The notes beneath the pieces were generated by a model that was given only the letters and a program-made list of their open reading frames with translations, made no database searches and was not told where the DNA came from. The position numbers and the translations under genes are program-made. Of a stretch of 64,000 nt of DNA, positions 10,901 to 19,239 are shown in pieces. This DNA comes from Triplophysa rosa. Its lineage: Eukaryota; Chordata; Actinopteri; Cypriniformes; Nemacheilidae. Location of the stretch: NCBI RefSeq assembly GCF_024868665.1, contig NC_079892.1, positions 2,954,857 through 3,018,856 of the forward strand, given 5' to 3'. Numbering within the stretch: the first letter of the stretch is position 1; every line of letters begins with the position of its first letter.

Positions 10901-13740
10901 CATTTAGCACATCACAAATTGGTTCACAAATGTAACAATAAACAAAATATTACAATGCCTGGAAGTCACTGCTTTGGTCTATGGTTAAGGAGTACAATAG
11001 GCGATTTATAGCAAGAACTGTAATAATCCACTCTATTCAGATTTTTTCATTGTCAATGAGTATTTTTACATGTGCAAATATAACAAATAACATAATAGTA
11101 AAAATATTATAATAAATATAATACTTACCTTTTTTTGTTGCTCAACTGGAAAATACTGAAAATTCTGAGGAAAAGGATAAAAACAACTGAATATGATAAA
11201 AATATTTAATTACAGACAATTTATGTAACATGGGTGGGGAAACCATTCAACACAAACAACAATAAGTTAAAAAGAGCTATACATGAACATAATAGCTAAA
11301 AGTGGCTAAAAGTCATTGTTTGTCATTTAAAGGTGCAGTTTTTGATTAACAGTGGCCACTAGCGTTGTATTATAGATTTGCCACGAATCACTCAGTCCAA
11401 ACAGGACGGTGGCCACCACAGTACAAAAAGATGTCGTTCTCATGTTGACGCAGGGAAGATACTTTGCGGGCATTAGAAAGACTGTAGAGAGAGTATGTTC
11501 TTATGTATCTTATGTATTAAATAGAATAAAAGATTTCTGGATTTTAAGTTTAAAAAGAAGGATAAAGGTCAGGCAGGAGCTAGGACCTGTGTTAATATTA
11601 TAAAGACTTTCCAGCAGAGATGCGTTAAGACCCGCGGTACTAAGGCTTTTAGCAGAGATACTCAGAGATACTACAGATATCTATGGAGATACTTTCCAGC
11701 AGAGAGACGTTGGAGAGAAAGATCGTCTAAAAATCACCCCCGAGGAGGTTGCTTTGATTCGGATCAGTATGTGAGTAACGGGCGCAACTGCACATTTTCT
11801 GAGGGGTATGCGAGATCATTATTGGCGCCCCCATCGGCCACCCCAATATAGAAAACACACAACAAATAAAAAACCCGCAGACAAGATGTATATTACCTTT
11901 GGAGTCATTCTATTTTACATCATGTGAAGGTGACAATCAGATTTGCATCTATAACAGAAGCATAAAGATTTCCTTTTACAGAAACACTTTTCCAACTGCT
12001 TCACAGTGTAACAGATACACAATTCTGAAAAATAAATGACAATCTGAAAAATAATGAAACAGGAGCAAAAAGTAGTAAAAGTACATAAAGTTTATGTTCA
12101 GACATGGCTAAAAAGTTAAGAAAGATCAAGAAGTTATCTCCAATGCTCAAATTAGTATTTCTTCTTGATTTTTTAAAGTTTATCATGTGACGTGCTTAAA
12201 TATTTTAGGTAATTTTACTTGATTTATTCGTGGAATATTGCGTTAAAAATATGCTTTAAAGTACTTAAAAATATTTTATGTAATACTGTTACCTTAATTT
12301 TTTTAAGTAAATAGCTGTGTCATTTTTTACAGTGTACGTTAAGCCAGACCAGCACGCAAATGCATTTTTTTATTAATCAACAACAGATCTACAAACAAAG
12401 CAATGGAACACTATAATTTCAACCAGAGGTTTACCAAGATTCAACAAAAATGTATAATAAGAATAATGGAAGTAACAAAAATAAATAAATAAAATAAATA
12501 CAATATGTATATAAAAACAAACAACTTGGGGCATGATTTGGCCCAGTGTTTACTAGCCTATTGTTTGATTTGTTTAGGGTTGGTTTGCAGGCAGAAATCT
12601 GGCAGTATCACAAGTCACGACTAAATACTTCTTATGGGTGGATGATGACTTTGTTTTCCTGAATGAGACGCGTATAGAGAGTTTTGTGAAGATCATGGAA
12701 GCCGTTCCTGAACTAGATGTGGTGAGCATCAATTTTATGAACAGGTGCGTCTTATTTAAAACGTTTGCAGAAGTTACAGACCTGTGCTGATATCTTTAGG
12801 TTGGTGGTGAGGTTGATGGAAATCGGTTTGCCTTTAAATTGCTCTATCAAGAGGGAAACAGCGATGAAGGCGGCTGCATCACACGTGTCAGAGCAACACA
12901 CGGACCCGTGCCGGGATTGGACGGGTGCTTCTTCGTCGATGGAGTCGTCAACTACTTCATGGGCCGAACGGATGCTGTGCGAAGGGTCGGTTTTGACCCG
13001 TTCCTCAAAAGGGTGGCTCACACTGGTAGGTGGACTGCAAAGGATTCTGGGTAACTGATAAGGCCATGAACAGGTGTAGTCGTTCCCAAACAAACCAGAT
13101 GCAGGTCATATTATACAGAAGTAGCAGTAACTGTGTTCTTTTCTGTGTATCCGGGTTCTCAAAAAGGGTAAGTAAAGTAGCCTAAGTAATTAAAATGTAT
13201 TTATATAGCACCTTTCACAGACAAAAGTCACAAAGTGCTTTACAACGAACACAGTAAACACAATAAAACAACTCAAACAATCGGACATACAATAAAATAT
13301 AGAATCAGGGCAAATTAAATATAAAAATATCCCAAAGATTAAAAGCGCCACTTTTAATTGAAAGCTTGTCCGAAAAGATGTCTTTTAAATGAATTTACAG
13401 AACCCACAGTTCTCAGTGTTAGAGGGAGAGAGCTCCAGAGCCTATAGGAGCCACAGCACAAAAAGCACGATCACCTTTGGTCTTAAAACATGTCCTAGTT
13501 AAAAGTTATCATCATGGCTAAACAATGATATCTTTTCTTAACTCTATTTAATCCCCAGAATTTTTCATTGACGGACTTGGAGGATTGTTAGTCGTCACCT
13601 GTCAAGGCCTCAGAATTGGTCATCAGAAACGTGCTTCGACAGGCAACTACAAACACTTCAGACATCCTCCAAAAGCTGATTCGCACAGAAAACTAATGCA
13701 TCATTATTTTAAGAACTATCTAAAATGCATATCGTACTGA
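90..13740 (+). CDS. b4galnt2: beta-1,4-N-acetylgalactosaminyltransferase, B4GALNT2-like, ten coding exons
   Basis: Exons 90-217, 962-1096, 1182-1288, 1581-1618, 3780-3960, 9615-9701, 9826-10007, 12578-12721, 12800-13025 and 13559-13740 join with matching phases to 1410 nt, giving 469 residues and a TGA stop. Human B4GALNT1 and B4GALNT2 are somewhat longer (about 500-570). The protein has a type II signal anchor (about residues 8-29), a cysteine-containing stem, then a GT12 catalytic domain with ADDS (263-266), [17 protein letters not shown] (287-303), WVDDD (306-310; the DxD-type metal and UDP-sugar site) and EFFIDGLG near 410. Family knowledge: these Golgi enzymes transfer GalNAc from UDP-GalNAc in beta-1,4 linkage to galactose on glycolipids or glycoproteins (GM2/GD2 synthase, or Sda/Cad synthase). 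The ending HYFKNYLKC and the stretch YDPGK favour B4GALNT2 over B4GALNT1, but this is by recall and a duplicate copy is possible. Sequons NES, NKT, NLT and NET are present. No frame break was found. Confidence 0.93.
962..1096 (+). CDS. b4galnt2: b4galnt2-like exon 2: stem region
   Basis: The acceptor TTTTGTTTCAG ends at 961 and the donor GTTTGA starts at 1097. The exon encodes residues 43-87, including [18 protein letters not shown] and a lysine/arginine/glutamine-rich stretch. The paired cysteines match the position of the stem cysteine motif in B4GALNT1/2. It contains the sequon NES and enters and leaves in phase 2. Confidence 0.85.
1182..1288 (+). CDS. b4galnt2: b4galnt2-like exon 3
   Basis: The acceptor AG is at 1180-1181. 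The alternative AG five bases downstream would give an immediate stop, which fixes the boundary. The exon encodes [19 protein letters not shown] and NKTLIP, clearly matching the family stretch (I)APANSPLQYP(I/L)xG...LIPG. The donor is G|GTGAGA and the exon ends in phase 1. Confidence 0.93.
1581..1618 (+). CDS. b4galnt2: b4galnt2-like exon 4 (38 nt micro-exon)
   Basis: The acceptor is ATTATTAG and the donor is CAG|GTTTG. The exon completes a glycine codon and encodes [12 protein letters not shown], in the place of the family segment GL(S/G)L...GQExY. It leaves in phase 0, which lets it join exon 5 directly (VYQ|VSLRV). Confidence 0.85.
1889..3529. mobile_element. TTAA-flanked DNA transposon with decayed THAP-like coding (Kolobok-like) in intron 4
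   Basis: The left end TTAAAGGACCCATTGGATGA and right end (reverse complement TTAAAGGACTCATTGGACGA) are near-perfect inverted repeats, each with TTAA at its outer edge. Inside, near 3096-3160 on +, one frame reads [20 protein letters not shown] then a stop. That is the C-x2-H and following block of a THAP zinc domain. TTAA duplications together with THAP domains are typical of the Kolobok superfamily. No intact transposase frame remains. Confidence 0.7.
3780..3960 (+). CDS. b4galnt2: b4galnt2-like exon 5
   Basis: The acceptor is GTGTGCAG and the donor is G|GTAAAA. The exon encodes residues 137-196, from [18 protein letters not shown] to [17 protein letters not shown]. The RVTYTS.xYH motif aligns with HVTYTSMEYH of B4GALNT2. 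It contains the sequon NLT and leaves in phase 1. Confidence 0.93.
4490..5512 (+). mobile_element. 5'-truncated CR1/L2-like LINE, reverse transcriptase part
   Basis: The frame from 4503 has reverse transcriptase blocks in order: [64 protein letters not shown] and the catalytic [13 protein letters not shown] (near 5133-5170), then [14 protein letters not shown] and [10 protein letters not shown]. This is a non-LTR reverse transcriptase of the CR1/L2/Rex group. Endonuclease and ORF1 are absent, as usual for truncated insertions. The frame stops where an inverted-repeat element inserted at 5513, and the element resumes at 8496. Confidence 0.88.
5794..7219. mobile_element. hAT-like element with 8-bp target duplication GCGGTGAG
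   Basis: The termini CAGTGTTGCCAGAT and ATCTGGCAACACTG are perfect inverted repeats. The 8 bases before the left end (5786-5793) and after the right end (7220-7227) are both GCGGTGAG. An 8-bp duplication with CAG...CTG ends is the hAT signature. The interior carries repeated CCCGCCCAA motifs, an embedded second hAT-like element, and no transposase frame. Confidence 0.88.
5926..6405. mobile_element. Non-autonomous hAT-like element (CAGTGTTGGG family), copy A
   Basis: 480 bp with ends CAGTGTTGGG and CCCAACACTG, and a palindromic interior full of TAACTAGTTACT and GTAATTAATTAC motifs. It is flanked by the perfect 8-bp duplication TTTAAATG (5918-5925 and 6406-6413). It sits inside the 5794-7219 element, so it is younger. 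A second copy lies at 47927-48418. Confidence 0.92.
7336..7910. repeat. Two (CA)n/(CG)-interrupted microsatellites flanking a GGTCCCC-type fish repeat
   Basis: (CA)n with interruptions runs at 7336-7443 and 7715-7910. Between them is a unit with CCCGTGGGGACAG, a C/T/A-rich telomere-like stretch (CCCTAACCCTATCCC), and CATGAGGACC...GGTCCCCACC. The same unit recurs in reverse orientation at about 51380-51615, again between (TG)n tracts. Cysteine/valine or threonine/histidine frames here are translated microsatellite, not genes. Confidence 0.85.
8496..9299 (+). mobile_element. LINE continuation: C-terminal ORF2 part, 3' UTR and A-rich tail
   Basis: The frame from 8496 reads [20 protein letters not shown] then FDKKPS. 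This is the thumb-side region expected next after the MYTHSM end at 5510. After a frame change near 8875 the last residues [12 protein letters not shown] end at a TAG at 8957-8959. The 3' UTR (GGGACTGCAG..., CTAACTCTGGCATAT..., GCATTGTCCCT) ends in an AAATA/AAAAT-rich tail at about 9275-9299, as in fish L2-like elements. Confidence 0.82.
9615..9701 (+). CDS. b4galnt2: b4galnt2-like exon 6
   Basis: The acceptor is TGTCCACAG and the donor is G|GTAAGC. The exon encodes [20 protein letters not shown] then VPVLYDPGK. This matches the family segment FxFE.H.A.F.(V/I)xIR.P..P.LYDPG that precedes the catalytic core. It is separated from exon 5 by a 5.65 kb transposon-filled intron. Confidence 0.93.
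9826..10007 (+). CDS. b4galnt2: b4galnt2-like exon 7: start of the catalytic domain
   Basis: A pyrimidine-rich acceptor ends in CTGTAG. The exon encodes [20 protein letters not shown], then [15 protein letters not shown] and [10 protein letters not shown]. In B4GALNT1/2 the matching pieces are VTIATKTFLR, V(I/V)ADDS and (H/Y)Y.MPFGK. The ATKTF to VKAF and FGK to PAQ changes are differences from the mammalian enzymes. Confidence 0.94.
10094..12334. mobile_element. CACTGTAAAAA-ended region in intron 7 (EnSpm/CACTA-like ends)
   Basis: The left end CACTGTAAAAA at 10094 and the right end TTTTTACAGTG finishing at 12334 are inverted repeats of the kind seen in fish EnSpm/CACTA elements. The flanks do not show a clear 2-3 bp duplication, so the two ends may belong to different insertions. 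The left part (10110-10330) contains GGAACC/GGTTC blocks like those at 35389-35640. The middle is A/T-rich, with a further repeat-like segment at about 11326-11860. No transposase is seen. Confidence 0.5.
12578..12721 (+). CDS. b4galnt2: b4galnt2-like exon 8: DxD motif
   Basis: The acceptor is GTTTAG and the donor is GTG|GTGAGC. The exon encodes [32 protein letters not shown] and a segment ending PELDV. The DDD triplet (residues 308-310) is the expected metal/nucleotide-sugar binding site. Exactly 48 codons, phase 0 at both ends. Confidence 0.96.
12800..13025 (+). CDS. b4galnt2: b4galnt2-like exon 9
   Basis: The acceptor is TCTTTAG and the donor is G|GTAGGT. The exon encodes [40 protein letters not shown] and [16 protein letters not shown]. 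The GFDP.L.RVAH and DGVVN(F/Y)F motifs are hallmarks of the family. A cysteine in GLDGC replaces the family GFPxC pattern. Confidence 0.95.
13185..13535. repeat. Interspersed repeat in the last intron
   Basis: The sequence starts with TTTATATAGCACCTTTCACAG and continues with AAAGTGCTTTACAACG. Later blocks read GAAAGCTTGTCCGAAAAGATG and CCAGAGCCTATAGGAGC. This is a widespread fish repeat type by recall. Its class is not certain. It lies wholly within intron 9 and does not disturb the splice sites. Confidence 0.45.
13559..13740 (+). CDS. b4galnt2: b4galnt2-like exon 10: C-terminus and stop
   Basis: The acceptor is TAATCCCCAG. The exon encodes [27 protein letters not shown], and a C-terminal [13 protein letters not shown] followed by TGA at 13738-13740. 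The IGHQ and HYFKN.L.C features are B4GALNT2-like. Confidence 0.94.
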
Positions 13741-13859
13741 AGGAGCTTCCCAGGTGAAATGTTCCTCTCAGTTCCTCTTTTAGGTGATCTGAAATGATCT
13801 TAATCGAATATTTGGTGGTGTTCTGAAAGTCCTTATACTGGGTTTGGTTACTTTTAAAA

Positions 13860-13865
13860 AATAAA
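13860..13865 (+). terminator. candidate polyadenylation signal of the b4galnt2-like gene
   Basis: AATAAA lies 120 bases past the stop codon in an A/T-rich stretch, followed by a T/G-rich segment. It is the first canonical hexamer after the stop. A hAT-like repeat begins only about 50 bases further on. Confidence 0.55.
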
Positions 13866-13913
13866 TTTGGTTTTAGAATGTCCAATTGTTTTATTTGTGG
13901 TGACCTGGCATAC

Positions 13914-14140
13914 CAGGGCTCTAGACTGCGACCAAAATGTTCGCAAATGCGATGGTTTTTTTATATTATGCGAGGAAAATTTTCACAGGGTCACGCATTG
14001 GTGCGAGTGCGTAAAACGAAATTTTCCCCGCCAAAGATTTATTTAACATTTAATGTGATTTATGAGTGGTGAATGACGCGCTTGTGAAGATTGCAGGAAA
14101 TAATCTAAGTGCTGGTTTTTAAGAAAAAAGGTGATAGAAA
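13914..14140 (+). mobile_element. hAT-like end fragment (CAGGGCTCTAGACTGCGACC)
   Basis: The start CAGGGCTCTAGACTG has the form of a hAT terminus. It is followed by GCGACCAAAATGTTCGCAAATGCGA, typical of fish hAT-derived repeats by recall. The matching CTAGAGCCCTG end is not found nearby, so this is probably truncated. No gene is evident. Confidence 0.4.
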
Positions 14141-14305
14141 AATTAATGGGGGCCTGTGCCACAGTAGAGCTTTAGGTCTAGCAAAGCCCCTGTGTCGTAG
14201 TAAGTACAATTTTGACTGTATTATTTGTGTACCCTTCAAAAATTGCTCTTGAGAAATGTTATGTTTATTATCTGGCCATCTGGCGTACCGTGCGTTTTCC
14301 CGGTG

Positions 14306-14380
14306 GGCCGCTATTGTATGGGGCCGGAACGGAGGCGTTGGCCGCTAATGTATGGGGCCATAACGGACGCGTTGGCCGCT
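14306..14380 (+). repeat. Two tandem 34-bp GC-rich units
   Basis: GGCCGCTATTGTATGGGGCC...GGCGTT (14306-14339) is repeated as GGCCGCTAATGTATGGGGCC...GACGCGTT (14340-14373), followed by a partial third GGCCGCTTA. Four mismatches separate the two full units. Confidence 0.75.
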
Positions 14381-15560
14381 TAGACGGACGTATTATAAAT
14401 GCAAATGCACGCAACGCGAATGCAAAAGACACATATGCATGCATGCACAACACAACACCCCCCCCGCCCCATCGACAGATTCGGCCCTGCTGCCACGCAC
14501 CAGCTAATCAAATAAAAAAATATAGCTACCGAACAGCCAATCAGAAAATAGCATTGCTGTATCCGGGTAAGATTTAGATATCCCCGCAACAACAACGTTT
14601 ACATTCTGATTCCAACGACACATTCTGTGGCTATTCAAAAAGCCGCTGAGAGGCTAAACTGGGAGTGCTGTGTTTGTGACGCATCAAAAAAAAGACATCA
14701 TCCATATGTTAAAGTGGAAAGTTTTCGGTTGGTTCAACAAAGAGTACACTTACTCCCCATTCACCCCCTCCTGCCCACAACAGGTGAGCAGGTGCCTAAT
14801 AACCAATTCCCACATGACCACTCCCAAATCATGTGACAGATTAACCATTTCATGTCCACTACATTTACCAGCCCCTAATTATTATCAAAATTAATAATAA
14901 TTACAAGTACAGATACATGAAGACATGAAATTCATTACGTTCATTTTCCAACATAAAGGAGAAAAAGTCTCATCACATTAGTCCAAGAGATAAATGTTCA
15001 TAATCACGTATTCAATGTTCATAACAGTTATTTTTCGTCAAATCCATAGATCAAAGTTTATGTTAAAGCAAAATGTCCATCAAACTTCAATCCATAATTA
15101 TTCATCTTCTGCTTCCTATAAAAGACATATTTTGGTTATTGGTCTGTCCAGGTAGCTGCCTTTGGTTTTAACTTGCACATGACGTACAAATTCTCTTTTG
15201 AGTAAACAAAACCAGGAATCGCTTGGCACTGGATGGAACTCTGTCATCCATCATGACAGTGAAAATGGCTGGCCTGGAACCACTGTGTTTCAAATGGGAG
15301 CCCCCAACTCCTGTGCTGAAGGCCTCAAAACCTGCTACCAACACCTACAATAAACAACATTATTATCTCTCTCTCTCACACACCTGCACTAAGAAATGCT
15401 GAATTAAATAATTTTTTAATTGTACGAATCTAAGTATTCCATTTCCCAGATCAAACCATCGATCGTAACCAAAACCCCTCCACCAAAACCTCACACTCAA
15501 CTCAGTTCAAAACGTAGCCCTGCACATTTATTCTCACTTAATACATCAAATCTGTCTTTC
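14381..15560. other. Intergenic sequence without recognisable genes
   Basis: This is moderately A/T-rich unique-looking DNA after the duplicated GC-rich units. The open frames (about 60-120 codons) have no recognisable domains and no splice context. I see nothing else to annotate. Confidence 0.5.
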
Positions 15561-15889
15561 ACTTCTTGTTAGTCTCCATAGAGACCGACAAAAATTGCCA
15601 GAGCCGACTATATTTCAAGTCGTCTCGGCGGGGTATTGGGTAAAGTTTTCAATTAGCAATAATCGCGCCTCGGATAAACCTCATAGGCTACGATACTGCC
15701 ACTGCGCAAAGCTAAAGAATACAGCTTCTCCTGTCCCTACCACCCTGAACCTGCGACACTTTCCCAAGACGGTAACACGTGTGACGTCAGGACGCACTCA
15801 AGACAAATTAATTTTATAAAATATATTATGTACTTAAATGCCTTTGGTAAATCCAGCGCTGTGTATAAAATCGCGCAAACGACCGTGAA

Positions 15890-16026
15890 CATTTTTATTT
15901 AAGAAATAATATTCGGTAATAAGAATAACGTTCGCGTTGCATCATGGGAGCGTAGTGACGTAGGAGACATGGGGAGACGTCGGGTGGACTGAAGGTTTCG
16001 AAAGAATCAGAAAAGCGAGAGCATCG
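15890..16026 (+). promoter_or_regulatory. Candidate promoter and non-coding first exon with GTGAGT donor
   Basis: A CG-containing stretch, GCGTTGCATCATGGGAGCG then TAGTGACGTAGG, carries a TGACGT half-CRE (ATF/CREB-type). It leads into a purine-rich segment ending GCATCG|GTGAGT (donor at 16027). The composition contrasts with the A/T-rich surroundings. Only a short ATG frame (ACATGGGGAGACG) is present, so the exon would be mostly untranslated. Its gene is unknown. It could be an alternative first exon of the unit translated from 35170 or of a short non-coding RNA. Confidence 0.45.
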
Positions 16027-17320
16027 GTGAGTCTAAAGATCTTCGTGATGTTTTTCTTAGAGCTTAGAAGCAGCGAAATATTAATTAAACTCTGAAAATG
16101 TGATTCATAAATCGTAATATAGGTGCAGGATTGTGTGAGAACGTCATGGCCACGTCACTCAAACCCGCAGTGCTTTGAACCACCACAAGATGTCAGTAAA
16201 AGCTAAACCGTACAGCAGAGTTTAAACTTGCATTCATTCATTAATACATATAAAATCGGGAATGGAACGTCTTAGGTCAGTAGTCGGTACAAAGCATAAT
16301 AATAATAGTAATATTACAGTATATTTAAATCTTTAGATTTGATCTAAAAAGGCATTATGCCGTTTGTCTAGTGTTATTATTTCACCTATTTTGATGAATA
16401 CCAAATAATGTTTTTTATGTTTATTCGTGATTTACATGATGTTTTGCAACATCAAGTGTCAAGTGGTTCACAGTAGTCTGATGTGATGTTTCTTCATTGT
16501 GCTGATGCTGATGCTGCTGACACAGAGCACAGTGAGACAGCGACACATCGCCATGGTGAAGTGATGTCAGCACTCTGACTGACAGAATGAAGTTTTGAGG
16601 ATCAGCAGAACATTCAGTCTCACCAGTCATGAGAATTTCATTTCTACATCACTTCTTCAGTGTCAGACTTGCGACTCCATTTTAAAAACTCATAAATCAT
16701 TCAGATATAAACTTACTGTTCTTATTCTTCAAAATGTGTCCTGTGGTTTCTTAGGACTGATAAATGTAGGACATATCTGTCTTTGATTTATTGCTGAAAA
16801 GTTTCTCTAAGATGTTTGTCGCTGCACACTCGCTATGCTGGAAATATTTTTCGGAGGATGAAAATCTGTATCGTGTGATTGATTGACCTTCTTGAACGAC
16901 ACAGAGCCATTGATGTTTATAATGTATGTGAATGACCTAAAACTTAATGATACACCCACACAGTACCAGTCATACTGCAACCTCTATACGGCATTATTTA
17001 TTTATTTATTTATTTATTGTGTTTTTTTTATATACAAAATTTAGTAAGGTATTGGAGTCCCTAAGTAATATATCAGCTTTTTTTACTTTCTCAGCACTTC
17101 TCTATTATTTCACTTATTTTGCTTCATACAAGTTTAAAATAACAAGACTATTTCCACTTTCTCAATTATAAAACATGAAAGTTGTTAAAACAATACAGTA
17201 AACCACAGACCTGCGTGAAAGATTTGAATGCAGAGATGCTTTTTTTGGAACAATCCCATCACTTAAACAAGCAACAAACTGTAAGTATACTGAATGCAAT
17301 CGCTGTTGTATGCCAAAGTC
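16027..17320. other. Non-coding stretch after the 16.0 kb donor
   Basis: A/T-rich sequence including an (ATTT)n microsatellite near 16995-17020. It has no long frames and no splice-flanked coding segment. The small frames here are not credible as genes. Confidence 0.5.
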
Positions 17321-17395
17321 TGTCTCTGTCTCTGTCTCTGTCTCTGTCTCTGTCTCTGTCTCTGTCTCTGTCTCTGTCTGTCTGTCTCTCTGCCG
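17321..17395 (+). repeat. (TCTCTG)n microsatellite
   Basis: About eleven tandem TCTCTG units end in TCTGTCTGTCTCTC. Translated frames here are runs of S and L. Confidence 0.95.
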
Positions 17396-18174
17396 TGCTG
17401 TTCTTGTGTGTTCATTAGCCCCATATGAAAGTCTACATGTTAAAACCAGCTGAAGTGCAAGAGCCTATAAAAGCAGCCAGAAGGGCATGCCACCTCTCTT
17501 TTGATTCGGTTCCGGATCTCAGGTCTGGAAATAGAGATTAACAGATGGCGAAGTGATGGCATTGGATCAGGCGGAGCGGCCTGGCCACGCCCACGCTGCA
17601 CCCGCTGTACCGTGAAATCACCGGGGGTTTACACTGTGCCCACACAAGAGCTCTTGCTCGATTTCCGTCTTTCTCTCCATTTCTGTATATAAGCAATAGC
17701 TGAAAGCACACAAGTTCTGCAATTGCTGAGAGGATGTAAAATATGACTCATTTGATAACTGGATTTATATTCTCAGATAAAAACGCAAGGGTAAAACTTG
17801 TTGAGTTGGCCTGACTATTTTTACAAGACTCCTCATGCCTATGATATGCATAGATGTTAGAAATAACATACTGTAGATGTTTTAATTTTGGCATCAAAAT
17901 GCATTGACAGAAACCCATGAAGTCTTTGGTTTTGGATGAATGAGGAAGGAGAATCGGATCAGGTTGAGTGGAGGAAGAGTCTGTCTCTTCATCTCTCACT
18001 CCACTGAGCTGCGCCACCAATAAACACCACAACTACACAACACAAGCTATGCAAAACAAATAGGAATGTATGACAGGAGCTGTTCTCAAACCACACAGGT
18101 GGTCACACCAGCAAAACGCAAATGAGCATTTTTAAATGTCTTCAGGCTGTGGGGGATTTGTCATTCCCATAATG

Positions 18175-18300
18175 CATTCTGTAGCTCAGTTGGTGAAGCA
18201 CTGTGTTAAGAGCACAAAGGTTGTGTGTTTGACGCTAATGAAATGTATGCCTTGAATGCATTGTAACTTGCTTTGGATAAAAGTGCCAGTTTCTATTTTG
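18175..18300 (+). mobile_element. tRNA-derived SINE copy
   Basis: A degenerate A box (TAGCTCAGTTGGTGAAGCAC) and B box (GGTTGTGTGTTTGACGC) are followed by the SINE body (TGCCTTGAATGCATTGTAAC, CTTTGGATAAAAG). The order matches tRNA-derived fish SINEs. It is not a functional tRNA because the acceptor stem does not close. A related fragment in reverse orientation is at 34200-34265. Confidence 0.75.
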
Positions 18301-18744
18301 TTTTTCAAAGCAAAACGTACAAACAAGCAGAATTCAAGAAAGTTTAGAGACTTTAAAGATGTACTGTAAAAAATTCTACTTGCAACACGTTGTCTTAACA
18401 AAGTCAATAAAGTAACTTCAAGAAAGTTTTTTCTAGTAAGATCGAGTCAATTTATTGTTTTGTGTACACTGTACACTGAACTTAGATACTAAAGTGCTTG
18501 TCCAAAACATGTCAAAACCTTTTAAAATTCCCAAACAGTTATCTCAAATGATTTTACAATAAACAAAGGTTTGAAAGTTCCCAGCACTTCCCAGTTTTCA
18601 CTGTTTAGTGTTTGCCGGCTTTATTTATGCTGTTGTTGTTGTCACTGTTAGTTATTTGTTGTGTTTGGAATGCACTTTTAATGTGTGATGTTTGACTATT
18701 GTCACCATGACTGAGGTTTGTGTGTTTGGTGTTGAGCTCTAAGT

Positions 18745-18928
18745 CAGGGTTGCCAGATTGGCATACTGCATCTTGCAATTGATCAAACTATTGACCATCC
18801 CCATTTCTAAACAAAGAAGAGTACAAATAATTGTATTACCTTAAAATATGGCCACGGGTGAAGAAAATCCCTTTACTTGTAACCTGGAGCAGCGATATAT
18901 AAAGAAAACGTCAGATCTGGCAACCTTG
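18745..18928. mobile_element. Short hAT-like MITE (CAGGGTTGCCAGAT ends)
   Basis: The ends CAGGGTTGCCAGAT and ATCTGGCAACCTTG are inverted repeats 184 bp apart. The flanking octamers CTCTAAGT and GTCTCCGT agree at five of eight positions, compatible with an aged 8-bp duplication. Confidence 0.65.
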
Positions 18929-18989
18929 GTCTCCGTGCATGCAATTCATCTGACCAACACACAAACAAAGGAACTATTCACGTTATGAT

Positions 18990-19234
18990 TACTAAAATTT
19001 TACTGTACGCGTTTACTACCCTGTACAATGTCTCTTATATGTTATTATCCCCCATTTTCTGTAAAATAGTCTTTATTTTATATATGCACAATTTAGAATC
19101 TTTTAGACTGTAAATCGTATTATATTGTATTGTCATTGTGTTGAATGTCTGTACTAGAAGCTTCCAACACCAAAGAAAATTCCTTGTGTGTGCAAGCACA
19201 CTTGGCAATAAAGCTCTTCTGATTCTGATTCTGA
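18990..19234 (+). mobile_element. 3' end of a non-LTR retrotransposon with GATTCT tail
   Basis: AAATTCCTTGTGTGTGCAAG-type sequence is followed by CACTTGGCAATAAAGCTCTT and a short (GATTCT)n tail. This is a common fish LINE 3' terminus by recall. No coding part is attached, so it is 5'-truncated. Confidence 0.55.
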
Positions 19235-19239
19235 AAATC

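Noticed and set aside
18180..18240. tRNA gene
   Set aside because: A- and B-box-like motifs are present, but no cloverleaf closes and the SINE body follows.
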